From a virus: a stretch of DNA of 37,755 nucleotides. Below the pieces are notes generated by a model, which did no database searches, was not told the origin of the DNA, and worked only from the letters and a program-made list of their open reading frames with translations. The DNA lies in the IMG/VR virus record IMGVR_UViG_3300036859_000158, positions 1-37,755 of that record; one strand, given 5' to 3'. This document shows positions 1-8,740 of the stretch, piece by piece (the stretch's first letter is position 1; the number at the start of each line of letters is the position of its first letter). The position numbers were made by a program, and so were the translations under genes.

Positions 1-15
1 CTGTTGAAACGGAAA

Positions 16-82
16 ATGGACTCTGACCCCACTTTTCCCCATGCCGGCTTCTCCTTGGTGGAGGCCATGATTGCTATAGCGC
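16..82 (+). pseudogene. Interrupted host type IV prepilin-like gene (5' fragment)
   Basis: From the ATG at 16 the frame reads a short leader and then GFSLVEAMIAIA, which is the class III prepilin signature: Gly before the cleavage site, Phe at +1, Glu at +5, then a hydrophobic helix. Immediately afterwards the reading changes to charged residues where the 22-bp phage end repeats begin. I infer that a pilin or pseudopilin gene (PilV/GspI-like) was split by prophage insertion. A TTG at 4 in the same frame is an alternative start. The rest of the pilin is not seen anywhere in the window. The motif is seen directly; the function is inferred from the family signature. Confidence 0.5.
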
Positions 83-123
83 GTCAAATAATCCTGGAAA
101 ACGAATCAAATAATCCTGGACAA
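68..123. other. Probable right (tail-side) end of the transposable prophage
   Basis: TCAAATAATCCTGGA occurs at 84-98 and again at 106-120, so the period is exactly 22 bp; the similarity extends to about 18 bp. Phage Mu has two 22-bp transposase sites in tandem near its right end, starting about a dozen bases inside a terminal TG. Here a TG lies at 68-69, 16 bases outside the first copy. The terminal TG and a target duplication of 63-67 are inference; the true boundary could be anywhere in 68-84. Between this end and the first gene (about 124-349) I see only GC-rich palindromic stretches and no gene. Confidence 0.5.
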
Positions 124-349
124 GAGTGGCTGACGTGGTTTGCTGAAAGGAGCCAGAGGCACTACGAGGGCGGAAGCCCTGATGGTCACTTCCTCCCTCG
201 CCAATTGGCGGCCCGGCGCGCCGTTGCGCCGCTCTTTCAAAGAGCCCCGCTCAACCCTTCGCTTCCCCAATCGATCGCTCGACGTGGGCCGACCTGACGC
301 CCTTGGCAGGCCGGATTTGCGGCCGGTTGAACGGCCGTTTAATAGGGCT

Positions 350-673
350 TCACGCCCCGCCCATGTTGTCCCACTTCACTGCGCTCGGTCCATTCGTGCG
401 CCAGCGGAGCGCCAGCATTTCATCGGGCTTATCGGTCATGACGTAGCGCCCCGGCACTTCGGCCAGCGATTCGTAGGATTTCGAGCCGTCACACTTCGCC
501 GTGCCGTGATACCACTGGAGGTGCCCAAAGAACCACCAGGAGACCCAGGTCGCGCGGCGCCCGTCTCGCCTCTCGATATTCCGCCAGCTCGTGCGCCGGA
601 GCCACCCCCAGTCGAAATGCCTCTTCACTTGCGGCTGCTGGTACTGAAAATAGAAGTCTGCCGGAAGGTTCAT
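350..673 (-). CDS. Trp-rich phage protein, unknown function (last late gene)
   Basis: The ATG at 673 overlaps the stop of the preceding gene as ATGA, which favours this start over the in-frame one at 688. The 107-residue product is rich in Trp, Arg and Tyr, with a cluster of aromatic residues around positions 25-55, and shows no signal peptide or recognised domain. It is the last gene of the late operon before the phage end, where tail-fibre accessory or host-modifying genes are often found. Its function is unknown. Confidence 0.6.
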   Translation of the reverse strand: MNLPADFYFQYQQPQVKRHFDWGWLRRTSWRNIERRDGRRATWVSWWFFGHLQWYHGTAKCDGSKSYESLAEVPGRYVMTDKPDEMLALRWRTNGPSAVKWDNMGGA

Positions 674-1134
674 GGCAGGGCCTTCCACGCGGTCATGTAG
701 TCGGTCTTCACGTCCTCAATGGTCTTAGTGTTGCCAGGGCCGCTGCCCGTGTACTTCGTCAGGGCAGTCGCCTCGGCCGCCGTGATCGTCCCCTTGGAGA
801 CTAGCAAAGCCGCCAGACCACGGATCTCGTCCTTGAGCGCGTTGCAGTAGCTCCGCACCACGAGCATGGCGGCCTTGATCGCCTTGATCTCTGCCTCGCT
901 GAGGGCCTGCTCATCCTGCCGTGCGGTGTCATAGTCGGTGATCTCCTGGGCGGTGGCGGCGCGAATGCCGGGCGTGTCTACATTGCCGTCCCAGCGCTGC
1001 GTGCGCGGATCCGGGCGCTGCAGGGAATCGCCAGTCCAGATCCCCTCTGTCGCCGCGTCAAAGGCGAGCTCCGTGAAGCCGCCATCGAGGAACAGCGCGT
1101 CGCTCTTCCGAAACTTCTGTTGCCACTTCGCCAT
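670..1134 (-). CDS. Tail-fibre-associated protein, hypothetical
   Basis: The product has 154 residues. The N-terminal part (about 1-60) is mixed and polar; the second half (about 75-150) is predicted to be helical, with many Ala, Lys and Glu, and ends in a Thr/Gly loop region. It lies directly downstream of the large fibre gene and overlaps the next gene by ATGA, so it is likely translated with the fibre. Such small helical proteins next to fibre genes may be fibre chaperones or accessory tail proteins, but no family is recognised. Confidence 0.6.
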   Translation of the reverse strand: MAKWQQKFRKSDALFLDGGFTELAFDAATEGIWTGDSLQRPDPRTQRWDGNVDTPGIRAATAQEITDYDTARQDEQALSEAEIKAIKAAMLVVRSYCNALKDEIRGLAALLVSKGTITAAEATALTKYTGSGPGNTKTIEDVKTDYMTAWKALP

Positions 1135-1145
1135 CGGTTAGATCC

Positions 1146-2774
1146 TCACCAGATAAATCCTGTCATGAACACCGTCCCGGTGCCGGCACCGGTCAAGGCC
1201 ATATGCCCCCGCTGGAACTCAGTCGGGATCGGCGGGTACTCGTGCAGTGCCTCCGTGGTGGAGGCGGCGTGCGAGATGCCCCGCACGATGCCCTCCGTCA
1301 GATCCCCCGTGATCGCCACCCCGAAGCCGCGCGGGAAGCCGCTCAGGTGCAGTGAGCTGCCGCTCACCGAGTGCGAGCCGCGCACCAGGGCCTGGATCGC
1401 GCCGGGGGGGAGCAGCGTGGACCAGTCGTGCAGCTTCATGTAGGCCGTGTTCGTGTCTGTGTCCGTGAGCTTCTTCAAGAAGAAGCACGCCCGGTCCATC
1501 CCCACAAATGGATAGATGTTCCCACTGCCGTCAATATAGAACAGCCCGATCTGCGCAGAGCGCGTGTAGCCGGACGGCAGCGTGGGCGTCGTATCCTCAC
1601 GCGTCACATAGGCTTTGAACACGGCATCCAGCACGGTCGCGTGCGCGGACCAGGCGCTCCCGCTGAATTGCTTGAGGACGCCGTTGGCGTAGCCGCTAGC
1701 GGTGTTCCCCTGCCAGCGCAAGTGGTTCGTCGCGCTGATGGCGTAGTCCGCATCCAGGACCAGGTGATACTGCGTGGACAGCGCCGGGGTCGCCGGGTTG
1801 CGGAAGACAAAGCCCCAGAAGTCCGCGCCCGTGGGGTAGCGCGTGGCGTCCATCTTCTGGCTCGCCGCGAGCAACGCAGAGGGGTCTCCGCCAGAATCGC
1901 TCCACAGTTCGCACCACACCTTCGCGTTGGCGGGGATGGTCCCCGTGCGGGAGAGTTTGAGCTCGACGAGCTCCAGCGGCTTGCTCGTGGCGACCTGGAT
2001 ACCTTGGGCGAGCTTGGTCCGCGCGGCGTCGTCGCGCATGGCGGCCTGCGTGTTGTCGGTCGTGTGCGAGACATCGAGGAAGTAGTCCTTGGCGATGCGG
2101 CCGAAGAGGGCCTCCGTGCCGTCGTCCTTGCGGATGTAGAACAAGCGGTTCCAAGTGTTCAGCACTGCCGTGCTCTCCATGCCACCCGCGCCGACCACAT
2201 CCTTATCGAACGTCAAGCGCGCCGTCGGGGTGAAGCGCCGTCCGTTGTCCATCGTGATCCAATCGGCCCGGCGCAGCATGATCTGCGTCAGATCCTGATC
2301 CACCGGAGAGATCAGGTGCACGCCGCGCAGGTCCTCGGTGGGCGTGAGGGCGTCCAGCGTGACGATGCCCGTGCTGTGCGTGATCTTGACCGGACCGCTC
2401 TCGGTGAGGGTCTTGTGCTCGGTCTTCGTGCCGAGCGAGTCCGCACCGAAGAGCTGGTTGGCCGCGCCCTGGAAGATCTGCGCCACCGGCGCGAGGATGA
2501 TCTTATAGGTCTTCCCGCCCGTGTTGTGGGCGTTAGCGGCAGCGCTGTGCGTGAAGACGTCACCGACGCGGTTCGTGACCGTCAGCACCTCGACGGCGGG
2601 ATCATCCTCTGGGGCGGTGGGGAAGTCCGTGGCGTTCCAGATGACGACGAGGAAATTAAAGACCGCCGGGAATTTTCCACCCTCGCCGGAGCCAACAGTC
2701 AGGCTGGTCGCGCCCGCTGCGATGCCCGCTGCGAGCGTGGCCTTGGCAAAGTCTTTGATCGCGCCGCCCGGCAT
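1146..2774 (-). CDS. Large tail fibre / receptor-binding protein candidate
   Basis: This is a 542-residue beta-rich protein. The N-terminal 120 residues look like a virion-attachment segment. The middle (about 215-370) resembles a jelly-roll or carbohydrate-binding module common in phage fibres, with alternating polar and hydrophobic strands and a W-x-G-N-T motif. The C-terminus contains Gly/Ser/His-rich loops. It has no catalytic motif I can see. It lies with another fibre-like gene upstream and a small helical gene downstream at the tail end of the late operon, so a host-recognition role is inferred from position and composition. Confidence 0.65.
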   Translation of the reverse strand: MPGGAIKDFAKATLAAGIAAGATSLTVGSGEGGKFPAVFNFLVVIWNATDFPTAPEDDPAVEVLTVTNRVGDVFTHSAAANAHNTGGKTYKIILAPVAQIFQGAANQLFGADSLGTKTEHKTLTESGPVKITHSTGIVTLDALTPTEDLRGVHLISPVDQDLTQIMLRRADWITMDNGRRFTPTARLTFDKDVVGAGGMESTAVLNTWNRLFYIRKDDGTEALFGRIAKDYFLDVSHTTDNTQAAMRDDAARTKLAQGIQVATSKPLELVELKLSRTGTIPANAKVWCELWSDSGGDPSALLAASQKMDATRYPTGADFWGFVFRNPATPALSTQYHLVLDADYAISATNHLRWQGNTASGYANGVLKQFSGSAWSAHATVLDAVFKAYVTREDTTPTLPSGYTRSAQIGLFYIDGSGNIYPFVGMDRACFFLKKLTDTDTNTAYMKLHDWSTLLPPGAIQALVRGSHSVSGSSLHLSGFPRGFGVAITGDLTEGIVRGISHAASTTEALHEYPPIPTEFQRGHMALTGAGTGTVFMTGFIW

Positions 2775-2775
2775 G

Positions 2776-4047
2776 TTAGTAGATCAGGATCTCCTTCACA
2801 CCCGCAGCGCCATCGCCCCCCTTAGATGGACATGACGCTCCTCCGTTAGCACCAACGCCTCCATTCTGAGTAAACGTGGCTCCGTTGTCGGTATAGGTCC
2901 GACTGGCCATTAAGATGTTGCCAGCCCCTCCCCCTCCACTGCCAGGACCAATCCCATTGACACTGCCGTTATTTCCGCTCGTATTGAGGACTGCCGTCGC
3001 CGCTAGGTTGATTTGTGGTGCGATCAACACTATAGATCCTCCACCGGCGCCCCCCGCTGCAACGCTAGCTGACCCACAACCTGCCGCCCCTGCCGTGCCT
3101 CCAGCGGCCAGAAGGGTCCGATCAGTGGACCTGGCTCCCCCACCGGCACCACCAGGAGAAGTAACGCCGCCGTCGCCGCCTGATCCTCCCCCACCGCCAC
3201 CCCCTGCCACTTGGCCGAACAATCCAGCCATGAGCGACTGCAGAGCTGCTGCACCGCTCACTTGAGTGCCATTCCCTCCGGCAGTCGAACTGGCGCCACC
3301 GCCTCCCGGTTGGTCGGTGCCATCTGCTGCAGCCGTGGCTGCTCCTCCTGAGCTGTTCCCTGGCGCTCCTGCTTGGCCAGCGCCAGCCGCATTGATGGTG
3401 CCATTGATCGTAATGCTTTCTGAAGCGATTATGACAAGCCGAAAACCTCCCGCTGGCACCGTGATCGTCACGCCGCTGTTCAGAGTAAAGTTGCGATAGA
3501 AGTGGATGCCGGAAAGGTTCTGGTTGGAACTGATCGTGACGTCGTACTCGTGCGCGGCGGTACTACCCGTGCCGGTGTCCGCAGGACCGCGCGACAGGCT
3601 GGGAGCAAAGGGCTCAAAGACACGCTTGTCGGCGGTGCTCGTGACGGCGGCACCGCTCGTGATGGCGGTGGCGATCTTCACGCTGTCCGCCGGGGCGGTG
3701 CCCGTGGTGTTGACCTCAAACTTGGCCGCCGCGACGTTGTTGGAGCCGTCGCGTGTGAGCTTGAGGAAGATGTGATTTGTGGTGCTCGCGGCGCAGGTGA
3801 CGGTCGTGGAGCCTGGGACAGAGATGTAGTAGCCGGAGATCATGGCCTTGCCGAGCGGGATGGCGATGTCCAGCGTGCCGGAGCTGGCCGGAATCGCAAA
3901 GCCGGAGATGACGTAATTGCGTTCCACGCCAAGCCGCCACGGGGCGGCGTACTTCTCCAGCGTGTTGACCCCGTCCCCCGCCACGCCGCCGTTCACGTCG
4001 TTGACGGAGGGGGAGACGAGCTCGTTCGTGATGTCGTGGTCGCCCAT
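2776..4047 (-). CDS. Glycine-rich tail fibre / adhesin-like protein
   Basis: The 423-residue product has an N-terminal part (about 1-215) of Thr/Val-rich beta character, then about 200 residues of glycine clusters such as GGGGGGGSGGDGG separated by short hydrophobic strands. Gly-rich motifs of this type form the polyglycine-II sandwich of T4-like gp38 adhesins, and similar tips occur on other phage fibres. The stop is one base from the next gene's start. I infer a distal receptor-binding adhesin; a structural glycine-rich fibre with no binding role is the alternative. Confidence 0.65.
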   Translation of the reverse strand: MGDHDITNELVSPSVNDVNGGVAGDGVNTLEKYAAPWRLGVERNYVISGFAIPASSGTLDIAIPLGKAMISGYYISVPGSTTVTCAASTTNHIFLKLTRDGSNNVAAAKFEVNTTGTAPADSVKIATAITSGAAVTSTADKRVFEPFAPSLSRGPADTGTGSTAAHEYDVTISSNQNLSGIHFYRNFTLNSGVTITVPAGGFRLVIIASESITINGTINAAGAGQAGAPGNSSGGAATAAADGTDQPGGGGASSTAGGNGTQVSGAAALQSLMAGLFGQVAGGGGGGGSGGDGGVTSPGGAGGGARSTDRTLLAAGGTAGAAGCGSASVAAGGAGGGSIVLIAPQINLAATAVLNTSGNNGSVNGIGPGSGGGGAGNILMASRTYTDNGATFTQNGGVGANGGASCPSKGGDGAAGVKEILIY

Positions 4048-4048
4048 A

Positions 4049-4528
4049 TTAGCTAGAGCTCAGCGTGATCGTGATCAGGTACGTCAAGGTCTTACTGGTG
4101 TCCTTCACCTTGTCCGCGTGCGTGATCCGGTTCAGCATCACGCCGCTGTTCGCCGCCACGGTGTTAAAGATCCCCGCCTCGCGATAGGTGTTGCCGTTGC
4201 CCTGCGCCGTCCCCATGAACAGCCGCACGGTAAGCACGCTGCCGGCGCGGGTCATGCTGGTGAGCTGGAAGCGCACCACCTCGGCGACGAGGGCCGTCTG
4301 CCCATCCGTAACCGCCGTGCTGCTGGTACCCGCCGCCACCGCCGCGAGCGTGGGCTGCACGCCGAGGATGATGTCCCACAGCAGCCCACGCCCCGACGCC
4401 GTGACCAGGTTCTCGACGACTTCCTCGGAGACGAGCCGCCCCTCGGCATCGTGCTCCTGGATGGTCCAGATGCCCGTGACTTTCAGGCGCTCGCCCGCGC
4501 GGACCTTCTTCGCCAGCCATCGCGTCAC
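4049..4528 (-). CDS. Phage tail protein, baseplate/fibre connector-like
   Basis: The frame is open from an ATG at 4567, but the GTG at 4528 overlaps the hub gene's stop as GTGA, the coupling used throughout this phage, so the 159-residue form is preferred. The protein is Thr/Val-rich and beta-like. Around residues 60-130 it has the pattern of a family of tail proteins that sit between hub and fibres in siphovirus genomes: an alternating T-x-L-T-V strand and an E-A-G-I-F-N segment. The role is inferred from position and pattern. Confidence 0.6.
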   Translation of the reverse strand: MTRWLAKKVRAGERLKVTGIWTIQEHDAEGRLVSEEVVENLVTASGRGLLWDIILGVQPTLAAVAAGTSSTAVTDGQTALVAEVVRFQLTSMTRAGSVLTVRLFMGTAQGNGNTYREAGIFNTVAANSGVMLNRITHADKVKDTSKTLTYLITITLSSS

Positions 4529-6030
4529 CCCCACTGGGAGGACCCCCAGCGCGTGTCCCCGTCCCACTGGCCGACCCCGTTCGAGGTCACTAACGAGGCG
4601 TCCACCGCATCGGTCAGCGACAAGGGCTCATCGTCCACCACGGGGAAGGACACCACTTCGTTCTCGCGGATGCCGAGCGGCTTTTTGAGCCGCCGCTGGG
4701 CCTGCCAGTATTCCACCATGCCGTCGTACTTCTCGGTCGGCGCGCACTCGACTTGATATTCGCGCGTCAGCGCATTGACAAACTGCCAGAACTCCACGCT
4801 GGTCACGAGGTACGTGCCGCTCAGGCCCAGCGAGGGGACGTTCAGCGTTACGGCATGGCCGGGATATAGCCGGTCCGTGCGCGTAATGAACGTGAGGCGG
4901 TCCACCAGGGCGCTGCGCTTGCGGAGCAAGCCCTGCGCAAAGCCCTCCACCACTTCCTCGCCGTCGATACTCGTGTCCTCATGCAGCAGCTCGTGCAGCC
5001 CCGTGCCGCCGCCCGCCGCCTGGCGCAGCGTGATCTCGCCGGGGTTGTCGATCTGGAGCAGCAGCGGGTAGAGGCCCTTGAACGTGACGATCAGGGCTTC
5101 GGTCGTCGCCAGGATCGGCGTCGTGGTGTCGGCGGTGATCTCCGGGCTGTTCTTCTGCCAGTACCACTGCTTGCTCGCGTCCACCTGGCGGACGCCGACG
5201 GTTTGGGCCACGGTGCCGGTGGGGGATTGACGGCTGATCGTCGGGGGCTCGGCCAAGGGGAACGGCATCACGAAGGTGGTCTTCTCGCCGTCGCCCTTCT
5301 GCCGCTCGGTCTGCGTGGCGGTGATTCCATGCCCCGCGCGCACGTACACGCGGTTTGCGTACTGATCCAGCGAGCGGTCGCGCGCGATGTGCAGGAACTT
5401 GGCGTTCGTGGCGTCGATCGCAAACGGCGCGGGAAACGTGGACGTGTTGAAGAAGTGCAGCGTCTTATACTCATCCACGCGCCACTGGTAGCCCGTGAGG
5501 TCCGACAGGTCCCGCAGGGCCTCGGAGGCCGTGAGCAGCGGGAACACGGCCTTCGCGATCACGGGGCCGTCCTCGATCGTGCCCGCCAGGATGCCGTCCG
5601 CCGCGAGGACCGTCGTGATGATGTCCCGCACGATGGCCCCGGCGGTCTGCTCCACATAGGTCTGGTTCACGAGGCGGCGGTCCAGGAGCCCGTTCCAGTC
5701 CACGGCGTCCAGGTCGTAGACGTAGCTCGCGAGGTTGCCCTCGACTAGGTGGCGGCGCACGGCATTGTGCACGAAGCCGTCGAACAGCGTGGTCGCGTCC
5801 ACTTTGATCGTAAAGCGGTGATCCGGCTCCGGCACGAACGGATCGTTCGCAAAGCGGAGCGTGGCCTTGGCCGTCCCGCGCTCGCCGAGCGCCTGGTTCA
5901 CCTGGTAGCCCGCGTAGGCCAAGAGCTCGGTCACGTCCTGTCCCGCGACGAAGAGGCGAAACGTGCCCGGGGTGGCCCCACTGTGCCCGCCGCCGAATGG
6001 AAGACTGCCAAGTGTCGCGCCTCCGAACAT
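4525..6030 (-). CDS. Tail hub / distal tail protein
   Basis: The ATG at 6030 overlaps the tape-measure stop as TGATG; an in-frame start at 6066 would overlap more. The product has 501 residues. It begins with a glycine-rich stretch, then a beta domain (about 20-130) with an F-x-G-x-V motif typical of tail hub beta barrels, followed by a domain holding A-x-x-I-V-R-D-I-I-T, as seen in the helical part of phage hub proteins (gp27/gp44/Tal type). It is directly downstream of the tape measure, the expected position for a distal tail or hub protein that closes the tube and carries fibres. No peptidase or lysozyme domain is seen. Confidence 0.7.
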   Translation of the reverse strand: MFGGATLGSLPFGGGHSGATPGTFRLFVAGQDVTELLAYAGYQVNQALGERGTAKATLRFANDPFVPEPDHRFTIKVDATTLFDGFVHNAVRRHLVEGNLASYVYDLDAVDWNGLLDRRLVNQTYVEQTAGAIVRDIITTVLAADGILAGTIEDGPVIAKAVFPLLTASEALRDLSDLTGYQWRVDEYKTLHFFNTSTFPAPFAIDATNAKFLHIARDRSLDQYANRVYVRAGHGITATQTERQKGDGEKTTFVMPFPLAEPPTISRQSPTGTVAQTVGVRQVDASKQWYWQKNSPEITADTTTPILATTEALIVTFKGLYPLLLQIDNPGEITLRQAAGGGTGLHELLHEDTSIDGEEVVEGFAQGLLRKRSALVDRLTFITRTDRLYPGHAVTLNVPSLGLSGTYLVTSVEFWQFVNALTREYQVECAPTEKYDGMVEYWQAQRRLKKPLGIRENEVVSFPVVDDEPLSLTDAVDASLVTSNGVGQWDGDTRWGSSQWG

Positions 6031-8174
6031 CAGGACATCGCGTGCAGGTACGCGACGCGCGGCCACCCACGCATGACCTGCTCCGTGAGCACGCGCCCGT
6101 CCAGTTCGATGATGATCGTCTGCTCGCCGCTGAACATCCCGCCACGGTCCATTGGCCAGACGCCCTCACCCTCATGAACCACGGCCAAGCCAGTTTGCGT
6201 CACCGTGCCCCCATGCTGCAGCGCGGGCACGCCCAGCGCCGCCGCAATCGCCCCAGCCGCGGTCGCGCCTGCTGCCGCAATCGCGGCCCCCGCAAGGACC
6301 GTCGCGATGGTGCCCGAGGTGATCACGGCCCCCGCCGCGACTTCAAACGCCGGCGCGAAGGGAGCCCCGACCACGGTCGCGGCCAGGCCAGCGCCGATCG
6401 CCGCAAAGACTCCCGCGATAGCGATGACCACCCCTTCCATCACGCCGATCGTGGCTTCCGCCATGGCAATGGTGACCGCCAGGGTCGCGGCGCCGGCCGC
6501 GACGAAGGCCTTTTGCGTCACCAACAGGCTGGCTGCCCGAATCCCCTCCTGGGTCTCGGTCACCGCCGTCTTCGCGGTCTCCGTGGCCGTGTGCGCCGCG
6601 ATCTCGGCCGCATTGGCCGCCTCGCTCAAGCTCTGTCGCTCGAGGAGTTTCAGGGCCCAGTCGGCTAGGAGTTGCACCCCGGTATTGAGCGCTGTCTGGA
6701 CGAGGGCGATCTGCGTCGCCTCCCACGCCGCCTTGAGGTCGCCGCCCTTGACGATCATCTGCGCGATGCTGCCAGTCCACGTGCTCACGATCGAGGCGAG
6801 CGAGAAGGTGTTGCTCGCCACGAGGTCCTGGAGCTGCGTCTTCATGAAGGCCGTGAAGCTCGCCGCCTGGGCCTTCTCCAGCGCAGCCTGCTGCTGGCTC
6901 ACCTCGAAGACTCGCTCCCGCATCGCGATCTCCTGGTCGGTCCGCGTGAGCAGCTCGGCGTGCTCCGCCGCAGTTTCAGCCGCAGCGATCTGCTTGTTCC
7001 TATCGAAGACGCGCTCCCGCATCGCGATCTGCTCATCCGTGCTCGTGAGCAACAGGGCATGATCGGCTGCGGCGACTTTCTGGCTGAACTCGAACACGCG
7101 CTCGCGCATCGCGATCTCGGCCTCCGCGGCCTTTAGTAAGGCTGCCCGCCGCTGCGCCTCCTGCGCAGCCAGCGCGTTCGTGGACTTCTTGATGGCCGTC
7201 TCGCTCTGCTCCTGGGCGCGGACGGATTTAATGATCGCGGCCGTCTCGGCGTCGATGGCCTGGATGTTCTTCAGAACTTGCTGCCAGTGCTCCTTGGAGA
7301 AGACGTTCACGGACCAGATGGCGGCCGCGATCTCGGCCGCGGCGCGGGCGAATCCGACGAAGCGCGCGGTGAGGGTCGTCGCCGCCTCGACGAGCTGGTT
7401 AAACCCGCGCGTGGCGAGGGCGATCGTGGCCGTGGACATGTCCGTGACCCACTTGACGGCCGGCGCAAAGGCGGCGGCGACTTGTTTCCCGAAGCCATCG
7501 GCGGCGAGGCCCAGACGGTCGAAGGCGTCGTCGGTGGCGCGGAGCTGCTGGAGCGCCTCGGTGGAGAGCACGGCCCCGAATTCCCGGGCCTCCTTTGCCG
7601 CGCGGTCAAAGGCCTCGGCGTCCTGCAGCAGCACGGGGAGCAGCTCCGCGGCGCCGCGCCCGAGGAGCTGGCTGGCGACGGCCGTGCGCTCGAATCCTGG
7701 CGGCATGGCCCGTAGCTTCTCCAGCACGAGCGAGAAGGCTTGCTCCGTATCGGACCCCAGCGCGCTCGCCTCCAGGCCGAGCCGCGCAAAGGCCCGGCGC
7801 GACTCCTCCATGCCTTCATTCGCATTGATCATCTGCAGGCCAAGGGCGCGCGCGCTCTGGACGACGCCTTCGATATTGCCGCCGGCCATCTGAAAGGCCG
7901 CACCCCATTCCTGCAGCCGCTGCTCCGACAGGCCCGTGAGCGACGAGAGCTGCTCCAGCCGCTCCGCCTGCGCTGCCACGTCCTTGGTAATGCCCACGAC
8001 GGCTTCGGCCGCGTTCTTTACCGCCAGGCCGAAGGCGACGACCGTGGCCGCCTTGAAGCCCTTCTCGACAAAGCCGGCCAGGCCGTCGAGCGAGTCCTGG
8101 CTCTCCTTGACGCCCTGGAGGAGCTCCTGGGCCTCCGCTTTGATCCTGACGATGAGGGGATCCAGCTCAGGCAT
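6030..8174 (-). CDS. Tail tape measure protein
   Basis: The 714-residue product is Ala-rich and mostly helical. The first 200 residues carry the usual pattern of tape measure proteins, with a G-L-S-E-x-x-L-Q-E-W segment. Residues about 350-460 contain three tandem copies of a 29-33 residue helical unit starting with I-A-M-R-E-R-V-F. A long hydrophobic stretch (about 555-665, several Ala/Gly/Ile membrane-like segments) resembles the parts thought to enter the host membrane. By the usual ratio of about 0.15 nm per residue the tail would be near 107 nm. It follows the G/T chaperone genes in normal siphovirus order. Confidence 0.9.
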   Translation of the reverse strand: MPELDPLIVRIKAEAQELLQGVKESQDSLDGLAGFVEKGFKAATVVAFGLAVKNAAEAVVGITKDVAAQAERLEQLSSLTGLSEQRLQEWGAAFQMAGGNIEGVVQSARALGLQMINANEGMEESRRAFARLGLEASALGSDTEQAFSLVLEKLRAMPPGFERTAVASQLLGRGAAELLPVLLQDAEAFDRAAKEAREFGAVLSTEALQQLRATDDAFDRLGLAADGFGKQVAAAFAPAVKWVTDMSTATIALATRGFNQLVEAATTLTARFVGFARAAAEIAAAIWSVNVFSKEHWQQVLKNIQAIDAETAAIIKSVRAQEQSETAIKKSTNALAAQEAQRRAALLKAAEAEIAMRERVFEFSQKVAAADHALLLTSTDEQIAMRERVFDRNKQIAAAETAAEHAELLTRTDQEIAMRERVFEVSQQQAALEKAQAASFTAFMKTQLQDLVASNTFSLASIVSTWTGSIAQMIVKGGDLKAAWEATQIALVQTALNTGVQLLADWALKLLERQSLSEAANAAEIAAHTATETAKTAVTETQEGIRAASLLVTQKAFVAAGAATLAVTIAMAEATIGVMEGVVIAIAGVFAAIGAGLAATVVGAPFAPAFEVAAGAVITSGTIATVLAGAAIAAAGATAAGAIAAALGVPALQHGGTVTQTGLAVVHEGEGVWPMDRGGMFSGEQTIIIELDGRVLTEQVMRGWPRVAYLHAMS

Positions 8175-8342
8175 CTAGTGCCGTCTCCCCCGCGTCTGCT
8201 TCGCCTTCTTCATCGCCCGCTCCTGCTCCTTCGCCTCACGTTCATAGAAATAGGACCAGTCCAGATATTCGCGGCTGCTCAGCGGCTGCGGCCGCCCCGT
8301 CAGGAGCTCCGCCACGGTCTTGTGCAGCGCGCGCGCCAGCAT
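8175..8342 (-). CDS. Tail assembly chaperone T-like (likely frameshift extension)
   Basis: The 55-residue reading frame has the family pattern of phage tail assembly T proteins: a helix, then T-V-A-E-L-L, then S-S-R-E-Y-L-D-W and an aromatic Y-F-Y segment. The frame is also open upstream of its ATG and encodes sensible sequence (F-W-L-D-P-D-K-Q-F-R-F) overlapping the end of the G-like gene, so it is probably expressed as a G-T fusion by ribosomal frameshifting. The shift needed is +1, equal to -2. Its stop is next to the tape measure start. Confidence 0.65.
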   Translation of the reverse strand: MLARALHKTVAELLTGRPQPLSSREYLDWSYFYEREAKEQERAMKKAKQTRGRRH

Positions 8343-8358
8343 GAAGCGAAACTGCTTA

Positions 8359-8721
8359 TCAGGATCCAGCCAGAAAGGCCTTGCGCGCGGCCTTGGCGAC
8401 CTCTGGCGCCAGCCCCGACTCGGCCAGGATGGGGCTCAGGATCCGGTAGTAGAGCCCCGCCGACTTCTTCAGCAGCGCCTCATACTGCGCAGCGTCCAGC
8501 TTGGGCTCGACCAATCCGGCCAGGACCCACTCCTGTTCGAGCCGGGCCATGTTCACCTCGCCGTTGACCGTGGCCCGCTCGCGGCAGGCGTCCACTTCCT
8601 GCTTCGTGAGCCCCTTGATCTTGACGGTCCGGTTGAGCTCCGGAATCTCGATCGTCTTCACCGCGCAATCGGGCGCCGCGAGCAGGTCCTCGAGCGACGC
8701 CATTGGCTTCGTGTTCTCCAT
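8359..8721 (-). CDS. Tail assembly chaperone G-like
   Basis: The ATG at 8721 follows a good AAAGGAGG site; an in-frame GTG at 8739 would lie upstream of that site. The 120-residue, mostly helical, acidic protein lies between the tail tube and the tape measure, the fixed position of the G-type chaperone. The motif V-K-I-K-G-L-T-K-Q-E-V near residue 35 is common in this group. Such proteins coat the tape measure while tube subunits polymerise. The family assignment rests on position, length and pattern. Confidence 0.75.
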   Translation of the reverse strand: MENTKPMASLEDLLAAPDCAVKTIEIPELNRTVKIKGLTKQEVDACRERATVNGEVNMARLEQEWVLAGLVEPKLDAAQYEALLKKSAGLYYRILSPILAESGLAPEVAKAARKAFLAGS

Positions 8722-8740
8722 ACGTCCTCCTTTGTCCACT

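Noticed and set aside
1-40. IS end at the left edge (GACCCC-type sequence)
   Set aside because: It resembles the ends of some insertion sequences, but the prepilin reading frame running through it is the better explanation.
1371-2825. 484-codon plus-strand open frame
   Set aside because: Antisense to the large fibre gene, Arg/Val-rich and without a plausible start or domain.
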